Program-made: the position numbers and the translations under genes
IMG/VR virus record: IMGVR_UViG_3300027759_000053
Location: 62,001-126,000 of that record
Reading direction: 5' to 3' (one strand)
Source of the DNA: a virus
Length of the DNA: 64,000 bases
In this document: one piece after another, positions 1-8,602 of the stretch
How positions within the stretch are numbered: position 1 is the stretch's first letter
How the letters are laid out: the number at the start of each line of letters is the position of its first letter
The notes under the pieces: generated by a model
Seen by the model: only the letters and a program-made list of their open reading frames with translations
Database searches by the model: none
What the model was told of the DNA's origin: nothing

Positions 1-26
1 ATTTTTCTGTTGGGTCAATTAGTCCT

Positions 27-671
27 CTAATTTGAAAAGATTGAATGATTGTCATAAAAATTAATAGATCTAATTAGTTTGTAGTCTTTAGAAAAAAAAT
101 TATCCAAATTCGTAGTGTATTTAGAATTTTTATCTAGTACCTGTTTAAAAGTTTGTTTGAATTGACTTCTGATAGGATCATCTTGTGTCACATGTTGATA
201 ATCGTAATTGAAATATCTATTACTCATTCCGCGATTATTTAAAAAATGACTGAATAGTTCTCTATATTGAGATCCACACCAAAAGAAAGTACAGTTAGTA
301 AGATTCAATCCTTCTAAGAATAATACTTGTTGTTCGGTGTGATCGTCAAATGCTATTCTATCAAATACTAAATCAAAAAAACAATTTGAAAAATGTGCTG
401 TATCTAAATTTCTATGGTACAGATACATGTATTCAGCAATGCCACTTAACCAACGTTCAACTGGATTACGCAAAACTATTATAGCATGTTTATGATACAA
501 ATTATCAGTATGATAGTTGTAATTCTCCCATCCCCAATCTTTTAAATTAGGTTTGGTCCATGAACTGGCATTTTTAGGAATATTAACGTACATAAGGTCA
601 GTGTCGGCTTTACTCATACATTCGCCGAACACATGACCCTTTGTTTTATAATATTCTATAAAATCTATCAC
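27..671 (-). CDS. Sulfotransferase-like protein
   Basis: The 214-residue protein has both nucleotide-binding signatures of PAPS-dependent sulfotransferases: IPKNASSW at about residues 31-38 (5'-phosphosulfate loop) and VLRNPVERW at about 66-74 (3'-phosphate site). It probably sulfates a glycan or protein; the acceptor cannot be read. The start is GTG and overlaps the stop of the sliding-clamp gene (GTGA), so it is translated from the clamp transcript. Two further P-loop proteins of this general kind lie at 26880-28381. The family call rests on two motifs only. Confidence 0.7.
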   Translation of the reverse strand: MIDFIEYYKTKGHVFGECMSKADTDLMYVNIPKNASSWTKPNLKDWGWENYNYHTDNLYHKHAIIVLRNPVERWLSGIAEYMYLYHRNLDTAHFSNCFFDLVFDRIAFDDHTEQQVLFLEGLNLTNCTFFWCGSQYRELFSHFLNNRGMSNRYFNYDYQHVTQDDPIRSQFKQTFKQVLDKNSKYTTNLDNFFSKDYKLIRSINFYDNHSIFSN

Positions 672-1399
672 TTGGTTTGTGCTGGCAAGATATAATTATA
701 AACGGCTAATCCAGAATCCACTGTGATTTGAGCTGCACCTTCGTCACTGAATCTAATCATTTTATCACCAGGCAATGCCAAAATACTAATTACAGCAGCA
801 ATTGGCCAATGCCATGCTTTGGTCAATGTTCCTGCTACATCGTGTGCAAACACAAAGTTACCAGCATGACTACTATGATCACCAAAATAGAATACTAAAT
901 TACCATTTTCAACTTTGGCAATAAAACTTGTTTCTTCACTATTGGCTTGTGCTTGAAATCGAAGTTTCTGTATCGAAGTCACGCTGGGTTCAATTTCTAC
1001 TCCCCATTTAACACCTTTAAACTTAACTGTTTGCAAAGTGTTGTTTACTACATTGGCACTCATGAATCGATAACTATTTTTAAAATCTCCTTCTTTGTTT
1101 TCAAAATGAATGCCTTCGGGTGTCTTGACACCTTCGACGTCTTTAGAGATAATAGACAGTTTGGCATCTTCCTTGTACTCAGGAATATTAAGAATGGTAT
1201 TAAGTTTGCCCAGATTAGGCATACCAAAGGTACCCATAAACTCTGGAACAGGATTATGAAATTGTGCTTCCACAATAGCCACACGTTCTTCGCCAACTGC
1301 GTTAACAAGAGTCAACGAATCAGTACCGGTAATTTTAACTAAATCAATAACACCCAAACTATGAGTGTGTGATACTATATCGAGTAAGTAATCTCGCAT
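668..1399 (-). CDS. 45: Sliding DNA clamp, T4 gp45-like
   Basis: The 243-residue protein matches the T4-type trimeric clamp that tethers the replicative polymerase to DNA and, in T4, also activates late transcription. The MPNLGKLNTILNIPEY stretch near residues 59-74 and the C-terminal half with VKWGVEIEPSVTSIQKL and VISILALPGDKMIRF are typical of marine T4-like clamps. Length is close to T4 gp45 (228 residues). The ribosome site AGGAG lies 7 bases before the ATG. A strong early-type promoter (1424-1452) sits directly upstream, so this gene leads a two-gene unit with the sulfotransferase. Confidence 0.85.
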   Translation of the reverse strand: MRDYLLDIVSHTHSLGVIDLVKITGTDSLTLVNAVGEERVAIVEAQFHNPVPEFMGTFGMPNLGKLNTILNIPEYKEDAKLSIISKDVEGVKTPEGIHFENKEGDFKNSYRFMSANVVNNTLQTVKFKGVKWGVEIEPSVTSIQKLRFQAQANSEETSFIAKVENGNLVFYFGDHSSHAGNFVFAHDVAGTLTKAWHWPIAAVISILALPGDKMIRFSDEGAAQITVDSGLAVYNYILPAQTK

Positions 1400-1423
1400 T
1401 TATTTCTCCTAAGAATATTTGTA

Positions 1424-1452
1424 ATTGTAACTATTGTATTTAGAAAAGTCAA
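1424..1452 (-). promoter_or_regulatory. Early-type sigma-70 promoter for the clamp gene
   Basis: On the minus strand TTGACT (1447-1452), 17-base spacer, TACAAT (1424-1429), 25 bases before the clamp ATG. The -35 box starts right after the TAG stop of the methyltransferase gene. Confidence 0.75.
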
Positions 1453-2415
1453 CTAACCTCTGTGTACTATTTCACCTAATGCTTGGTGAGCTTTGACAGT
1501 TTTTAAAATTCCGGGCTTCCTAATTTCAATCCAACTAGTCGAGGGATTATAGTCCGGGGCACTTATTATTTCGTACCCTAGACTTTCTACCATTGGGGCC
1601 AACATGCTTTTTGGAACATAGGTCATAAAGTAACCTTCACACATGCCAGCACTGGCACTCATGTCGGCATTGTTATAAGTAAACATCATTACGCCACCAG
1701 GTTTTAACCATTGGTTGGCTTGAATTAACAATTGTTTAATACTGTCTAGGCTTAGATAATTAAAAAAATTGTAACTAAAAATAAATCCAAATTGGTTTAT
1801 AGGTAAGTTAGATATCTGATAATCTTTAACCAAATACTTTCGGAGTCGTGCTTGATATTCCTTGGTAAACTGATTAACAGTGCTTATAAGAAACTCCTCG
1901 TTGATATCAGTAATGTACAATGGATCTGCAGCAATTAGTTTTTTGGTCCATTCGCCATCCCTGCATCCTATTTCTAACGTGGCATATTTCCAGTCACAAT
2001 ATAGACCTACTCTTGATTCTAATACTTCTCTGCTGCCTTCGGCCATTTCCAACAATTTATGATTACGTATCTCTCTTGGATCTGTAAACATGCATTCTGT
2101 TTGATAATTTTCATGAAAGAAACGAGCAGTTTCATGAGATATCTCGGCATTTAACTCTTCAACTAACTGTTTAATTTCTTGTAAATCTTCTTGTACTACT
2201 TCAATCACTCGAGCATGCTTTTTGGACAAGTCAGCAATTCTCTGCCCATACTTTTCGTCTGCTTGAAAAATAATGTGATTTAACGTATCTTGATTTTTTT
2301 GTACACCTTGTAGAATCGTAGAGAGTTCAATTGATTCTTGCAATTCGTTTCGTAATCCTACTAGTTGATGTAGTTTCATTGATTTATGCCATACATTATC
2401 AATAATTGTATACAT
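1453..2415 (-). CDS. SAM-dependent methyltransferase with N-terminal coiled coil
   Basis: A 320-residue protein in two parts. Residues about 15-100 are helical and charged, probably a coiled coil (LQGVQKNQDTLNHII, LQEIKQLVEELNAEI). Residues about 140-270 form a class I methyltransferase fold: the motif I-like LEIGCRDGEWTKKL, an acidic residue after strand 2 (YITDINEEF), and the late motif WLKPGGVMMFTYNN. The substrate is unknown. It lies 6 bases after the polymerase gene and probably belongs to the polymerase transcript. Confidence 0.65.
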   Translation of the reverse strand: MYTIIDNVWHKSMKLHQLVGLRNELQESIELSTILQGVQKNQDTLNHIIFQADEKYGQRIADLSKKHARVIEVVQEDLQEIKQLVEELNAEISHETARFFHENYQTECMFTDPREIRNHKLLEMAEGSREVLESRVGLYCDWKYATLEIGCRDGEWTKKLIAADPLYITDINEEFLISTVNQFTKEYQARLRKYLVKDYQISNLPINQFGFIFSYNFFNYLSLDSIKQLLIQANQWLKPGGVMMFTYNNADMSASAGMCEGYFMTYVPKSMLAPMVESLGYEIISAPDYNPSTSWIEIRKPGILKTVKAHQALGEIVHRG

Positions 2416-2421
2416 TCATAT

Positions 2422-5082
2422 TTACTCAAAACTAAACAAGCTATCAAATGTTGTTTTGATATCAGTATGATTGGGAATATCCCACTCTAGTACACCTAAT
2501 AGATTTTCTACCTTCTGATTTACAATAGTGGCTTCCATGAGTCCATCATCAAAAGGTAAATCCTTAAACCATTGCGGAATATGAGTTTCATCTGTGGGAT
2601 AACCAACACTAGTATATCCTAACGGATTATCTTTTAATTTACAAACAATGGTTTTCATACCATCAACAATGGCCAAGCTGTATTGATCGCCATGCATACG
2701 ACGTAGATTGTTCCAGTTAAGAGCAGCACGAACATGTCCGGGCATGTTAGCACGGCCTAGACGTTCTTCTTCTTTGCCATACTTGGTCAAGTTGTTTACA
2801 CGTTTAGGTGTACCTTTTTCCCATGCAGGTCGGTCTTGGAATGCTATTTTAAATTCACGAACACGATCGTATATTTCTTCCCGTGCTGCACCAGTTAGCA
2901 CAGCAGTTAACAGTTCACTCAAGAAGTCTTGCACAACCTTGGGCGTGTCTGAACGCTTTAGGTCAAGACCCATAGCCTTGACCTTGCCGGGCTTGCCATG
3001 ACTGTCAAGCCTGACTCCTTCGAGATCATATATGAGGACTGCATATCGCTTCTTTTTAATAAAGAGCCCTTTGGAGGCCACGAGTTCGCGACCACCTTTA
3101 ATGAGTCCACCCATAGACCTCGGCACATGGCAAGCTCGTTCCATAAATGCTGGGAAGCTGTCGTTAACTTGTTCCGCAATGGTGTCGTACAGTTGGGCAC
3201 AAATTTCTTTATTCCATTCCATTCGTCCTGATTCAACTTCACTTCGGATAGCCGGCCAAGCTGTAAAATAACATGAGTCAGTGTCTCCATAGATGATGCT
3301 TTCGCCCACATGGTCGTATTCCCCCATGATGCACTCATTGATATATGCATCCATGTGCCTAGCAATGATTCGTCCAGTGAGAGTAGTGCTTTGACCAATC
3401 CTTTTGTCGAAAAATCTACATCCAGGATTAAGGATTGCTCCGTAGAGACTGTTAAGGTTAATCTTCTTGACAAGTTGTCGTTTGTCCCAGAAGGCTTTGT
3501 CTTCGTCGGTTGTGGATTCCTTTTTCTTTGCCTGGAGCTCTTTTCGTTCCGCGTACCATCGTTCCAGTAATCCGGGTACAATGGCTTTTTGTTCGTAGCT
3601 AAAGATTGTGCCGTTTGCACTAAGCATCCAAGGTTTATTTGAGTCAAAGATTAATCTCCATATATCAGCAGCACTCATTACATCCGATCCGCCGGCTTCC
3701 CAGTCAACGGTAATTTCAGTTCCTGGCTCTCCTGCCATTACCGCAGTATACTCAAGACTACCAAACATGTTTTCCCAGGCATCAGCAAAACTGCTGCCTG
3801 CAGTCATTTTATCTTGAATATATTTGTCTGTCATTATTGGTCGGAGTTGCCCAACAATACTTTCTTGCGCCATGTTAAGGGCTCTAATAGCCGAGGGATA
3901 GAGCGAGTTGATGTCAATGGCTCCGATCCAGTCGTGCATGCCCCTTTTGGGAAAAGCAACATAGGCACCTGCCGCTTGCGTGTCACCTTGATCATCTCTA
4001 CCTTTCCTGTTAGGTACTACCATACCACGTTGATGTGCTTCATTAATAATTGCCTGCTCGGTAACTGCCACTGCACCCATAGTAGTGGGCAGTAGCACAG
4101 TATTATCATGTGCAAGTTCATTGGCTAGATCTAGGAATCGTAATTTCTTATCTAGTTTGGCAACAAGCATAGTATCTTGTCGATTATACTTGATAAACTC
4201 GGGAAAGTCTTTGTTGTACAGTTGATCCAGTGTACCTTCGTATTGTGTTTTACGCTCGTCTAGTTCATATTCACCAATGGCGTCAAGTGAATAACTGTGA
4301 CGTTCTTCATATGTGTACTTACGATACAGTTGCATATAGTCCATATGCACACGACCAATCAAGTCAAAGGTCAAGTTCTCTGCACCAAAGCGTTCGAATG
4401 TACGTTGCTTGGGTAGTTGCCCCCACAAACAGAATCTACGTGTATCATCTTTGCTCAACACACGAGTAATACGCATGGTCATGTACGGAATATCAAAGCC
4501 TTCTGAGTTCCAGCCACTTAGTATATCTGCATCGTCAATGAGATCCAAGAATGTACTAAGTAGATCTTGTTCACGTTCAAATAAGAAACAGTTATCAAAT
4601 TGATTGCAAATTTCTTGTGCAGTCTCCCAACTATAGCTCTTTGGCGGAATAACCAATGTAACCATTTTGTCCAACCAATCCATATAAATGGAAATAGCAG
4701 TAATTGGATTAAACGGATCTTCGGGCTTACTAAATCCTTTTACTGGATCAAAGTCAACCTCAATGTCAAAGAATGCCGTGTGTAGTTTTGGAGAGGTTGT
4801 TCCAGAATAGTTTTCTTCAAGGCAACGGAATACAGGATTGATATCCGATTCCCAAAGACGTTTGTTACTGTTAATGCGTAACTCTTTTTGATATTCTTTA
4901 TTTGAACGACTAGAGAATCTACTTACTGGAGTTCCGTATACGGTGCGATACTTCCCACGTGGGTCATCGTAGTAAAATATGTGATTGGCTGGATATTCTC
5001 GATATACTCGTTCATCGTTGACTCGTTCCACAATGTGGATACGGTCTGCATTTCTGTCGTACAAGGCGTCAATGTAACTCAT
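2422..5082 (-). CDS. 43: Family B replicative DNA polymerase, T4 gp43-like
   Basis: An 886-residue replicative polymerase with 3'-5' proofreading. Exonuclease motifs are intact: FDIEVDFD (Asp106, Glu108), GWNSEGFD (about 190-197) and YNRQD (about 299-303). The polymerase palm has DINSLYPS (motif A, Asp390), KKINLNSLYG (motif B), YGDTDS (motif C) and KKRYAV. The C-terminus FDSLFSFE resembles the clamp-binding tail of gp43. No intein or split is seen. Its own early-type promoter lies at 5088-5116, and the clamp gene follows downstream, as expected for a replication block. Confidence 0.95.
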   Translation of the reverse strand: MSYIDALYDRNADRIHIVERVNDERVYREYPANHIFYYDDPRGKYRTVYGTPVSRFSSRSNKEYQKELRINSNKRLWESDINPVFRCLEENYSGTTSPKLHTAFFDIEVDFDPVKGFSKPEDPFNPITAISIYMDWLDKMVTLVIPPKSYSWETAQEICNQFDNCFLFEREQDLLSTFLDLIDDADILSGWNSEGFDIPYMTMRITRVLSKDDTRRFCLWGQLPKQRTFERFGAENLTFDLIGRVHMDYMQLYRKYTYEERHSYSLDAIGEYELDERKTQYEGTLDQLYNKDFPEFIKYNRQDTMLVAKLDKKLRFLDLANELAHDNTVLLPTTMGAVAVTEQAIINEAHQRGMVVPNRKGRDDQGDTQAAGAYVAFPKRGMHDWIGAIDINSLYPSAIRALNMAQESIVGQLRPIMTDKYIQDKMTAGSSFADAWENMFGSLEYTAVMAGEPGTEITVDWEAGGSDVMSAADIWRLIFDSNKPWMLSANGTIFSYEQKAIVPGLLERWYAERKELQAKKKESTTDEDKAFWDKRQLVKKINLNSLYGAILNPGCRFFDKRIGQSTTLTGRIIARHMDAYINECIMGEYDHVGESIIYGDTDSCYFTAWPAIRSEVESGRMEWNKEICAQLYDTIAEQVNDSFPAFMERACHVPRSMGGLIKGGRELVASKGLFIKKKRYAVLIYDLEGVRLDSHGKPGKVKAMGLDLKRSDTPKVVQDFLSELLTAVLTGAAREEIYDRVREFKIAFQDRPAWEKGTPKRVNNLTKYGKEEERLGRANMPGHVRAALNWNNLRRMHGDQYSLAIVDGMKTIVCKLKDNPLGYTSVGYPTDETHIPQWFKDLPFDDGLMEATIVNQKVENLLGVLEWDIPNHTDIKTTFDSLFSFE

Positions 5083-5087
5083 AGTTT

Positions 5088-5116
5088 ATTATACTAGTTA
5101 AGTAGTAATCTTGCAA
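5088..5116 (-). promoter_or_regulatory. Early-type promoter for DNA polymerase
   Basis: TTGCAA (5111-5116), 17-base spacer, TATAAT (5088-5093) on the minus strand, only 5 bases before the polymerase ATG. The very short leader makes it weaker evidence than the other sites. Confidence 0.5.
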
Positions 5117-5384
5117 GACCAATTGAGTCTATAGTTGTTAATAACAGGTAATTAAGTAACATACCAAAACTACGTCGACTCCACGAAGCCCATGTGTATA
5201 GTAAACACCCAATGATCCAAATTGGATATAACACAAATAAAGGAGGATTGGGCACAGTGAGCGCAAACGTAAGCGCACACCCAATACTACATGCCCAGCC
5301 TAATATTTCAACAAAAAATCTTAATTTGTGGCTACGCCAATCCTCTTGTATCCAGGCAAAAGTTTTATGCAATAACTCGTTCAA
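5094..5384 (-). CDS. Small three-helix membrane protein
   Basis: A 96-residue protein with three hydrophobic segments at about residues 23-43 (FVEILGWACSIGCALTFAL), 48-66 (PPLFVLYPIWIIGCLLYTW) and 73-92 (GMLLNYLLLTTIDSIGLARL). Small proteins of this style accompany replication genes in marine T4-like phages. No function is assigned. Its start overlaps the stop of the DsbA-like gene, so both share a transcript. Confidence 0.7.
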   Translation of the reverse strand: MNELLHKTFAWIQEDWRSHKLRFFVEILGWACSIGCALTFALTVPNPPLFVLYPIWIIGCLLYTWASWSRRSFGMLLNYLLLTTIDSIGLARLLLN

Positions 5385-5641
5385 AGAGTTTTGCCTACTG
5401 TTTCAAGAATAGTGTTAAGCTCCTCATGATCGGCATTTTCGTCACCGAGTCTGGCTTTGTGTGCAATGCGAATGGCTTTCTTAAGGATAGCTGGTTTAAT
5501 TTCCATTTCTTCTGCAATGGCTTTGACAGTATCGGCTAATCCTGCATTGAGATCTTCGACTTCTTGCATGACTGCCATCCCTTCGTTGATAATTTGTGTA
5601 AGTTTTGCTTTTTGCTCAGAACTAAACATTCTTGATGTCAT
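5381..5641 (-). CDS. dsbA: DsbA-like double-stranded DNA-binding protein
   Basis: An 86-residue helical protein with the pattern of the DsbA family of T4-like phages: a GLADTVKAIAEEMEIKPA segment (about 34-51) followed by LKKAIRIAHKA. T4 DsbA binds DNA near late promoters and is linked to transcription regulation. It is the first gene after an early-type promoter (5669-5697) and has a good ribosome site (AGGAG). The call comes from remembered family sequence patterns. Confidence 0.7.
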   Translation of the reverse strand: MTSRMFSSEQKAKLTQIINEGMAVMQEVEDLNAGLADTVKAIAEEMEIKPAILKKAIRIAHKARLGDENADHEELNTILETVGKTL

Positions 5642-5668
5642 CTGCGACTCCTATAGGTTAAGAATATG

Positions 5669-5697
5669 ATTATACTACAATATTTCAATAGAGTCAA
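5669..5697 (-). promoter_or_regulatory. Early-type promoter for the dsbA-like gene
   Basis: TTGACT (5692-5697), 17-base spacer, TATAAT (5669-5674) on the minus strand, 27 bases before the ATG. It overlaps the 3' end of the radical SAM gene. Confidence 0.8.
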
Positions 5698-6829
5698 AAT
5701 ATTTAGGGTCTAAATCATAAAGGCGATGCAAACTTTTTTTCCAATTATTCCCACGTATGGAATCTAATTTACTAAGCCAATTGACCCACGCTGAAACATC
5801 CGGTTGTTGAATCTTGGATACACAGTTTATTAATATTTCTTTAGTTTTGGTTTGGGGTAAAGTTTCAAGATACTCCAATACCGTTGGTATTAAGTGTTTT
5901 GGTAAATTTACTAAGGATAACACTCCTTGGGTATCATGCTGATAAGTTAACTCTATAGAATTATCAAAACAAAACTGCTCCAACTCTTTATAATACATCA
6001 CATTGTGAACACCAATATTAATACCAAAAGATGTTTGGATTCCAGCATTTCTATAATTATTAATATTTTCTACAACCTTGTTCCAATTAGCTGGGAATCT
6101 TATATATTCAAACGAATCATGAATTCCGTCAATACTGGCCACTAGGTGTACAGAAGCAAATTGCTCCCACATTTTTATCATTTCATCTGTTAGTGGGTGA
6201 GTTGCATTTGTATTATAAGTAACATGGATATCTTTTGGAATCTGATTACTTGGTTTTCCGTTTTCTACTAGATATTGTAATACTCTTAAGTGATCTTTGG
6301 TCATCAATGGCTCTCCGCCATTGAAATATACCGAATGCACTTTAGATACATCCAGATCTAATATTATTGAATTGTGTTTAGTTGGTTTAAAAATAAATAT
6401 TTCTGAGGTGGTAGGATCAATTCTTCCGAAGCTCCCAAGTTTAATTTCATCTTCGATCCAAGCAGAACTATACCATCCACCACACCCAATACATTTTAAA
6501 TTACAAATGTTGTCACAGTTATACTGTAATCTCAGCACGTCTCGATCAAATGTATAAGGTCTATGTTCATACGACAGTTCTGCTAAACGTCGTGATATTG
6601 TTCCGTTATTTTCACAATCTACACATACCTGACAATCTTTGGGCAACTCGCCGGTTGATAAAAAATATTGTCGTCCATCTTCCAATTTTTTATGAAAAAA
6701 GTCTATTTTATTTGTTGGAGTAGTTCTTTCGCTTATACAACAATATGCAAGTTCTGCATGTGTAGCATCATATTTTTGAACAAACAGGTTAGTAAATAAA
6801 TCAGGGCAGTAGTTTGGATTCATTGACAA
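5675..6829 (-). CDS. Radical SAM protein (phage twitch-type)
   Basis: A 384-residue protein with the radical SAM [4Fe-4S] motif CNLKCIGCGG near residue 110 (Cys-x3-Cys-x2-Cys), the GGEPL motif (FNGGEPLMTKDH) and the later IDGIHDSFEYIRFP segment typical of this enzyme group. Extra cysteines sit in the N-terminal part (CQVCVDC, about 81-87). Such stand-alone radical SAM proteins are common in marine myoviruses, with unknown substrates. The gene lies 6 bases downstream of 6836-7729, which may encode a partner. Confidence 0.85.
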   Translation of the reverse strand: MSMNPNYCPDLFTNLFVQKYDATHAELAYCCISERTTPTNKIDFFHKKLEDGRQYFLSTGELPKDCQVCVDCENNGTISRRLAELSYEHRPYTFDRDVLRLQYNCDNICNLKCIGCGGWYSSAWIEDEIKLGSFGRIDPTTSEIFIFKPTKHNSIILDLDVSKVHSVYFNGGEPLMTKDHLRVLQYLVENGKPSNQIPKDIHVTYNTNATHPLTDEMIKMWEQFASVHLVASIDGIHDSFEYIRFPANWNKVVENINNYRNAGIQTSFGINIGVHNVMYYKELEQFCFDNSIELTYQHDTQGVLSLVNLPKHLIPTVLEYLETLPQTKTKEILINCVSKIQQPDVSAWVNWLSKLDSIRGNNWKKSLHRLYDLDPKYFDSIEIL

Positions 6830-6835
6830 TATACG

Positions 6836-7729
6836 TTATTCAAAATATGATGCTGTAACATGCGATCGTCCCTTTTGGTGGTCGTGACTAAAAGCATCGA
6901 CAATAAGGGGAAAAAGATTTTTATTTGTTATGTTGCCAAGCGGAAAATCATAGTATGCAGCGTCAGGATTGACTCCCCATCGTTGTAACCAATTGTTAAA
7001 TCCTACACTTTGGTATATTCTTTGCCTAGCGTCGGTAGTCATTATTCTCAACGCACCAGCGGCGACCCAATGACCGGTAGTATCTCTATCGTTGGGATTA
7101 TCGCCATCTAAGTAATTCCTGAGTAGAGTTTTGCCTTGAATCTGTGAGCCCATAATTACATCAGCATATTCTTTGCTGTGGTATTGCCTGTGCTCGTCGG
7201 GAATAGTCCACCAGATGTTTTCTTTATAACTTGGTTCCGACGACAAGTAAATTTCTGGAATACTATCAACAGCCAACCCTTCGGCCTCGTTTGGATAATG
7301 ATCTTCTATTTCGTGAACATAAATGTTAACATCGTGCAATAGATCTTTTATGCGATCAGAGGCGTGATGATCACATTGCTCGCATACATCCCATAATGTA
7401 TGAGTAAAATATCTATGCAAATGATTGGTCCATGTTCGCGTAATTTCATCTAAGCATGTTGGCATAACACCGGTATATGGGAATCCTAGGGATGCTAATT
7501 CTGATAAGTCAATATATAGTTTATCTAAACATTGTTGTACGTATGTAGGATCCCACGCTCTAACATACAAATTATCAAAGAAGTTTGATCTTAATTTTAA
7601 ATTTGTTCCTACAAATCTCCTGGCCCATTCCTGAACAGCAGGATTGTCTAGTAACGCAATCTCTAGACTCATTGGACCTTGTATAAAATCAAATTGAATT
7701 CGCATAGTATCGTAAATGTTATTGCTCAC
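6836..7729 (-). CDS. Uncharacterised protein upstream of a radical SAM gene
   Basis: The 297-residue soluble protein is rich in aromatic and acidic residues. Its start is GTG, with AAGGG five bases upstream. A CEQCDHHASD stretch near residue 114 could bind metal. I do not recognise the family. The tight spacing to the radical SAM gene (6 bases) suggests they work together. Its leader contains an unusual GC-rich, foldable segment that may control translation. Confidence 0.55.
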   Translation of the reverse strand: MSNNIYDTMRIQFDFIQGPMSLEIALLDNPAVQEWARRFVGTNLKLRSNFFDNLYVRAWDPTYVQQCLDKLYIDLSELASLGFPYTGVMPTCLDEITRTWTNHLHRYFTHTLWDVCEQCDHHASDRIKDLLHDVNIYVHEIEDHYPNEAEGLAVDSIPEIYLSSEPSYKENIWWTIPDEHRQYHSKEYADVIMGSQIQGKTLLRNYLDGDNPNDRDTTGHWVAAGALRIMTTDARQRIYQSVGFNNWLQRWGVNPDAAYYDFPLGNITNKNLFPLIVDAFSHDHQKGRSHVTASYFE

Positions 7730-7797
7730 TTCAACCCTTGGGGCACGACTCCCGTGGGTAGCGCAGCAGCCGCGCCCTCACGGTCCTAAGGTGAAGT
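7730..7797 (-). promoter_or_regulatory. GC-rich structured leader of the gene at 6836-7729
   Basis: A sharply GC-rich segment in an AT-rich genome. On the minus strand CTTCACCTT (7797-7789) can pair with AAGG(GT)TGAAG just before the GTG start, hiding the AAGGG ribosome site. Inside, CCGTG can pair with CACGG, or CACG can pair with CGTG in a competing hairpin. This looks like an RNA control element; no known class was recognised. Confidence 0.45.
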
Positions 7798-7983
7798 CTT
7801 TATGTTTGGTTCGCAGATTCTTGTTCTATGTACAGTGCCGTCTGACTGTTTTTCTTCTTGCCATATGGAACACACTTGTTCTTCTTTAATTTGTTTTTCG
7901 GGAAACACTTTTTCTACTGTGTAGTTTGCACTCATCCAACCTAGTGCGCTGAAAAATCCCCATACTAACATTTCGCCTATCAT
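7786..7983 (-). CDS. Small membrane-anchored protein
   Basis: A 65-residue protein with one N-terminal hydrophobic helix (about 3-22, GEMLVWGFFSALGWMSANYT) and a charged tail containing two cysteines (VCSIW and RICEP), which could form a disulfide if the tail is periplasmic. It overlaps the hydrolase gene by 4 bases (ATGA). The family is unknown. Confidence 0.6.
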   Translation of the reverse strand: MIGEMLVWGFFSALGWMSANYTVEKVFPEKQIKEEQVCSIWQEEKQSDGTVHRTRICEPNIKTSP

Positions 7984-8555
7984 TGTGGTAACCTTTCTTG
8001 AATTATCTTTACTGTTTGATCACTTAGTACCACTTCATAGTGGTTGGATTCTAATTCTACTAACTCCATGTCTTGACCATGATGACGCTGACTGGCAATG
8101 GTAACTACCCCGTCATTTGGTTGTACTACCCAAGGCGCATTACCTGTAACGGTAACTACATTGGTCCAAGGATGATGTATTTCTATCTTCCTTGCTTGCC
8201 GCATTGCCCATGAGTTGGGCCCAATATCTTTTAATAATCTACTGTATGGCAAAAAGTATTTTGCAACATCAGCTATCTCAGCCCCGCCATATGGAGTACT
8301 TAACGTAATTGCACCTAGAACACGTTCAGGCATTTCGTCGGCTAGATGTAATGCATATATACCACCTAGACTGTGACATATAAAAAACATACTATGAAAC
8401 TCACTTAATTGATAACGCATATCGGCTAGATTCTTTTCAAAGCCATTGCGACTGTCGTAGTCAATGACTAATTCTTCGTGACCTTTAATATGATCACGAA
8501 TATAGTTAAAACTTTCTCCAGTTGCGCTGGCGCCGTGAATATAAACAATTAGCAT
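7980..8555 (-). CDS. Alpha/beta hydrolase (esterase/lipase-like)
   Basis: A 191-residue single-domain hydrolase. The nucleophile elbow is CHSLGG (GxSxG-like), preceded by the oxyanion region YIHGASATG. Likely acid and histidine are in NDGVVT and ESNHYEV, completing a Ser-Asp-His triad. It could cleave an ester or acyl chain; the substrate is unknown. I take the ATG at 8555, where MLIVYIHG begins the fold and AAGG lies upstream. A longer reading frame starts inside the dps terminator hairpin and is unlikely to be used. Confidence 0.75.
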   Translation of the reverse strand: MLIVYIHGASATGESFNYIRDHIKGHEELVIDYDSRNGFEKNLADMRYQLSEFHSMFFICHSLGGIYALHLADEMPERVLGAITLSTPYGGAEIADVAKYFLPYSRLLKDIGPNSWAMRQARKIEIHHPWTNVVTVTGNAPWVVQPNDGVVTIASQRHHGQDMELVELESNHYEVVLSDQTVKIIQERLPQ

Positions 8556-8576
8556 AATACCTTGAATATAATTATT

Positions 8577-8600
8577 AAAAAAATGCGGCCTAAGCCGCAT
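8577..8600 (-). terminator. Rho-independent terminator after dps
   Basis: Perfect 7-bp stem ATGCGGC / GCCGCAT with a 4-base loop, followed by six T on the minus strand, immediately after the dps stop. Confidence 0.85.
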
Positions 8601-8602
8601 TG

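Noticed and set aside
12-17. Minus-strand TTGACC at the left edge
   Set aside because: The matching -10 would lie outside the window, so a promoter cannot be confirmed.
8556-8600. Longer N-terminus for the alpha/beta hydrolase
   Set aside because: The added start codon lies in the dps terminator hairpin, and the fold begins at the internal Met with a ribosome site.
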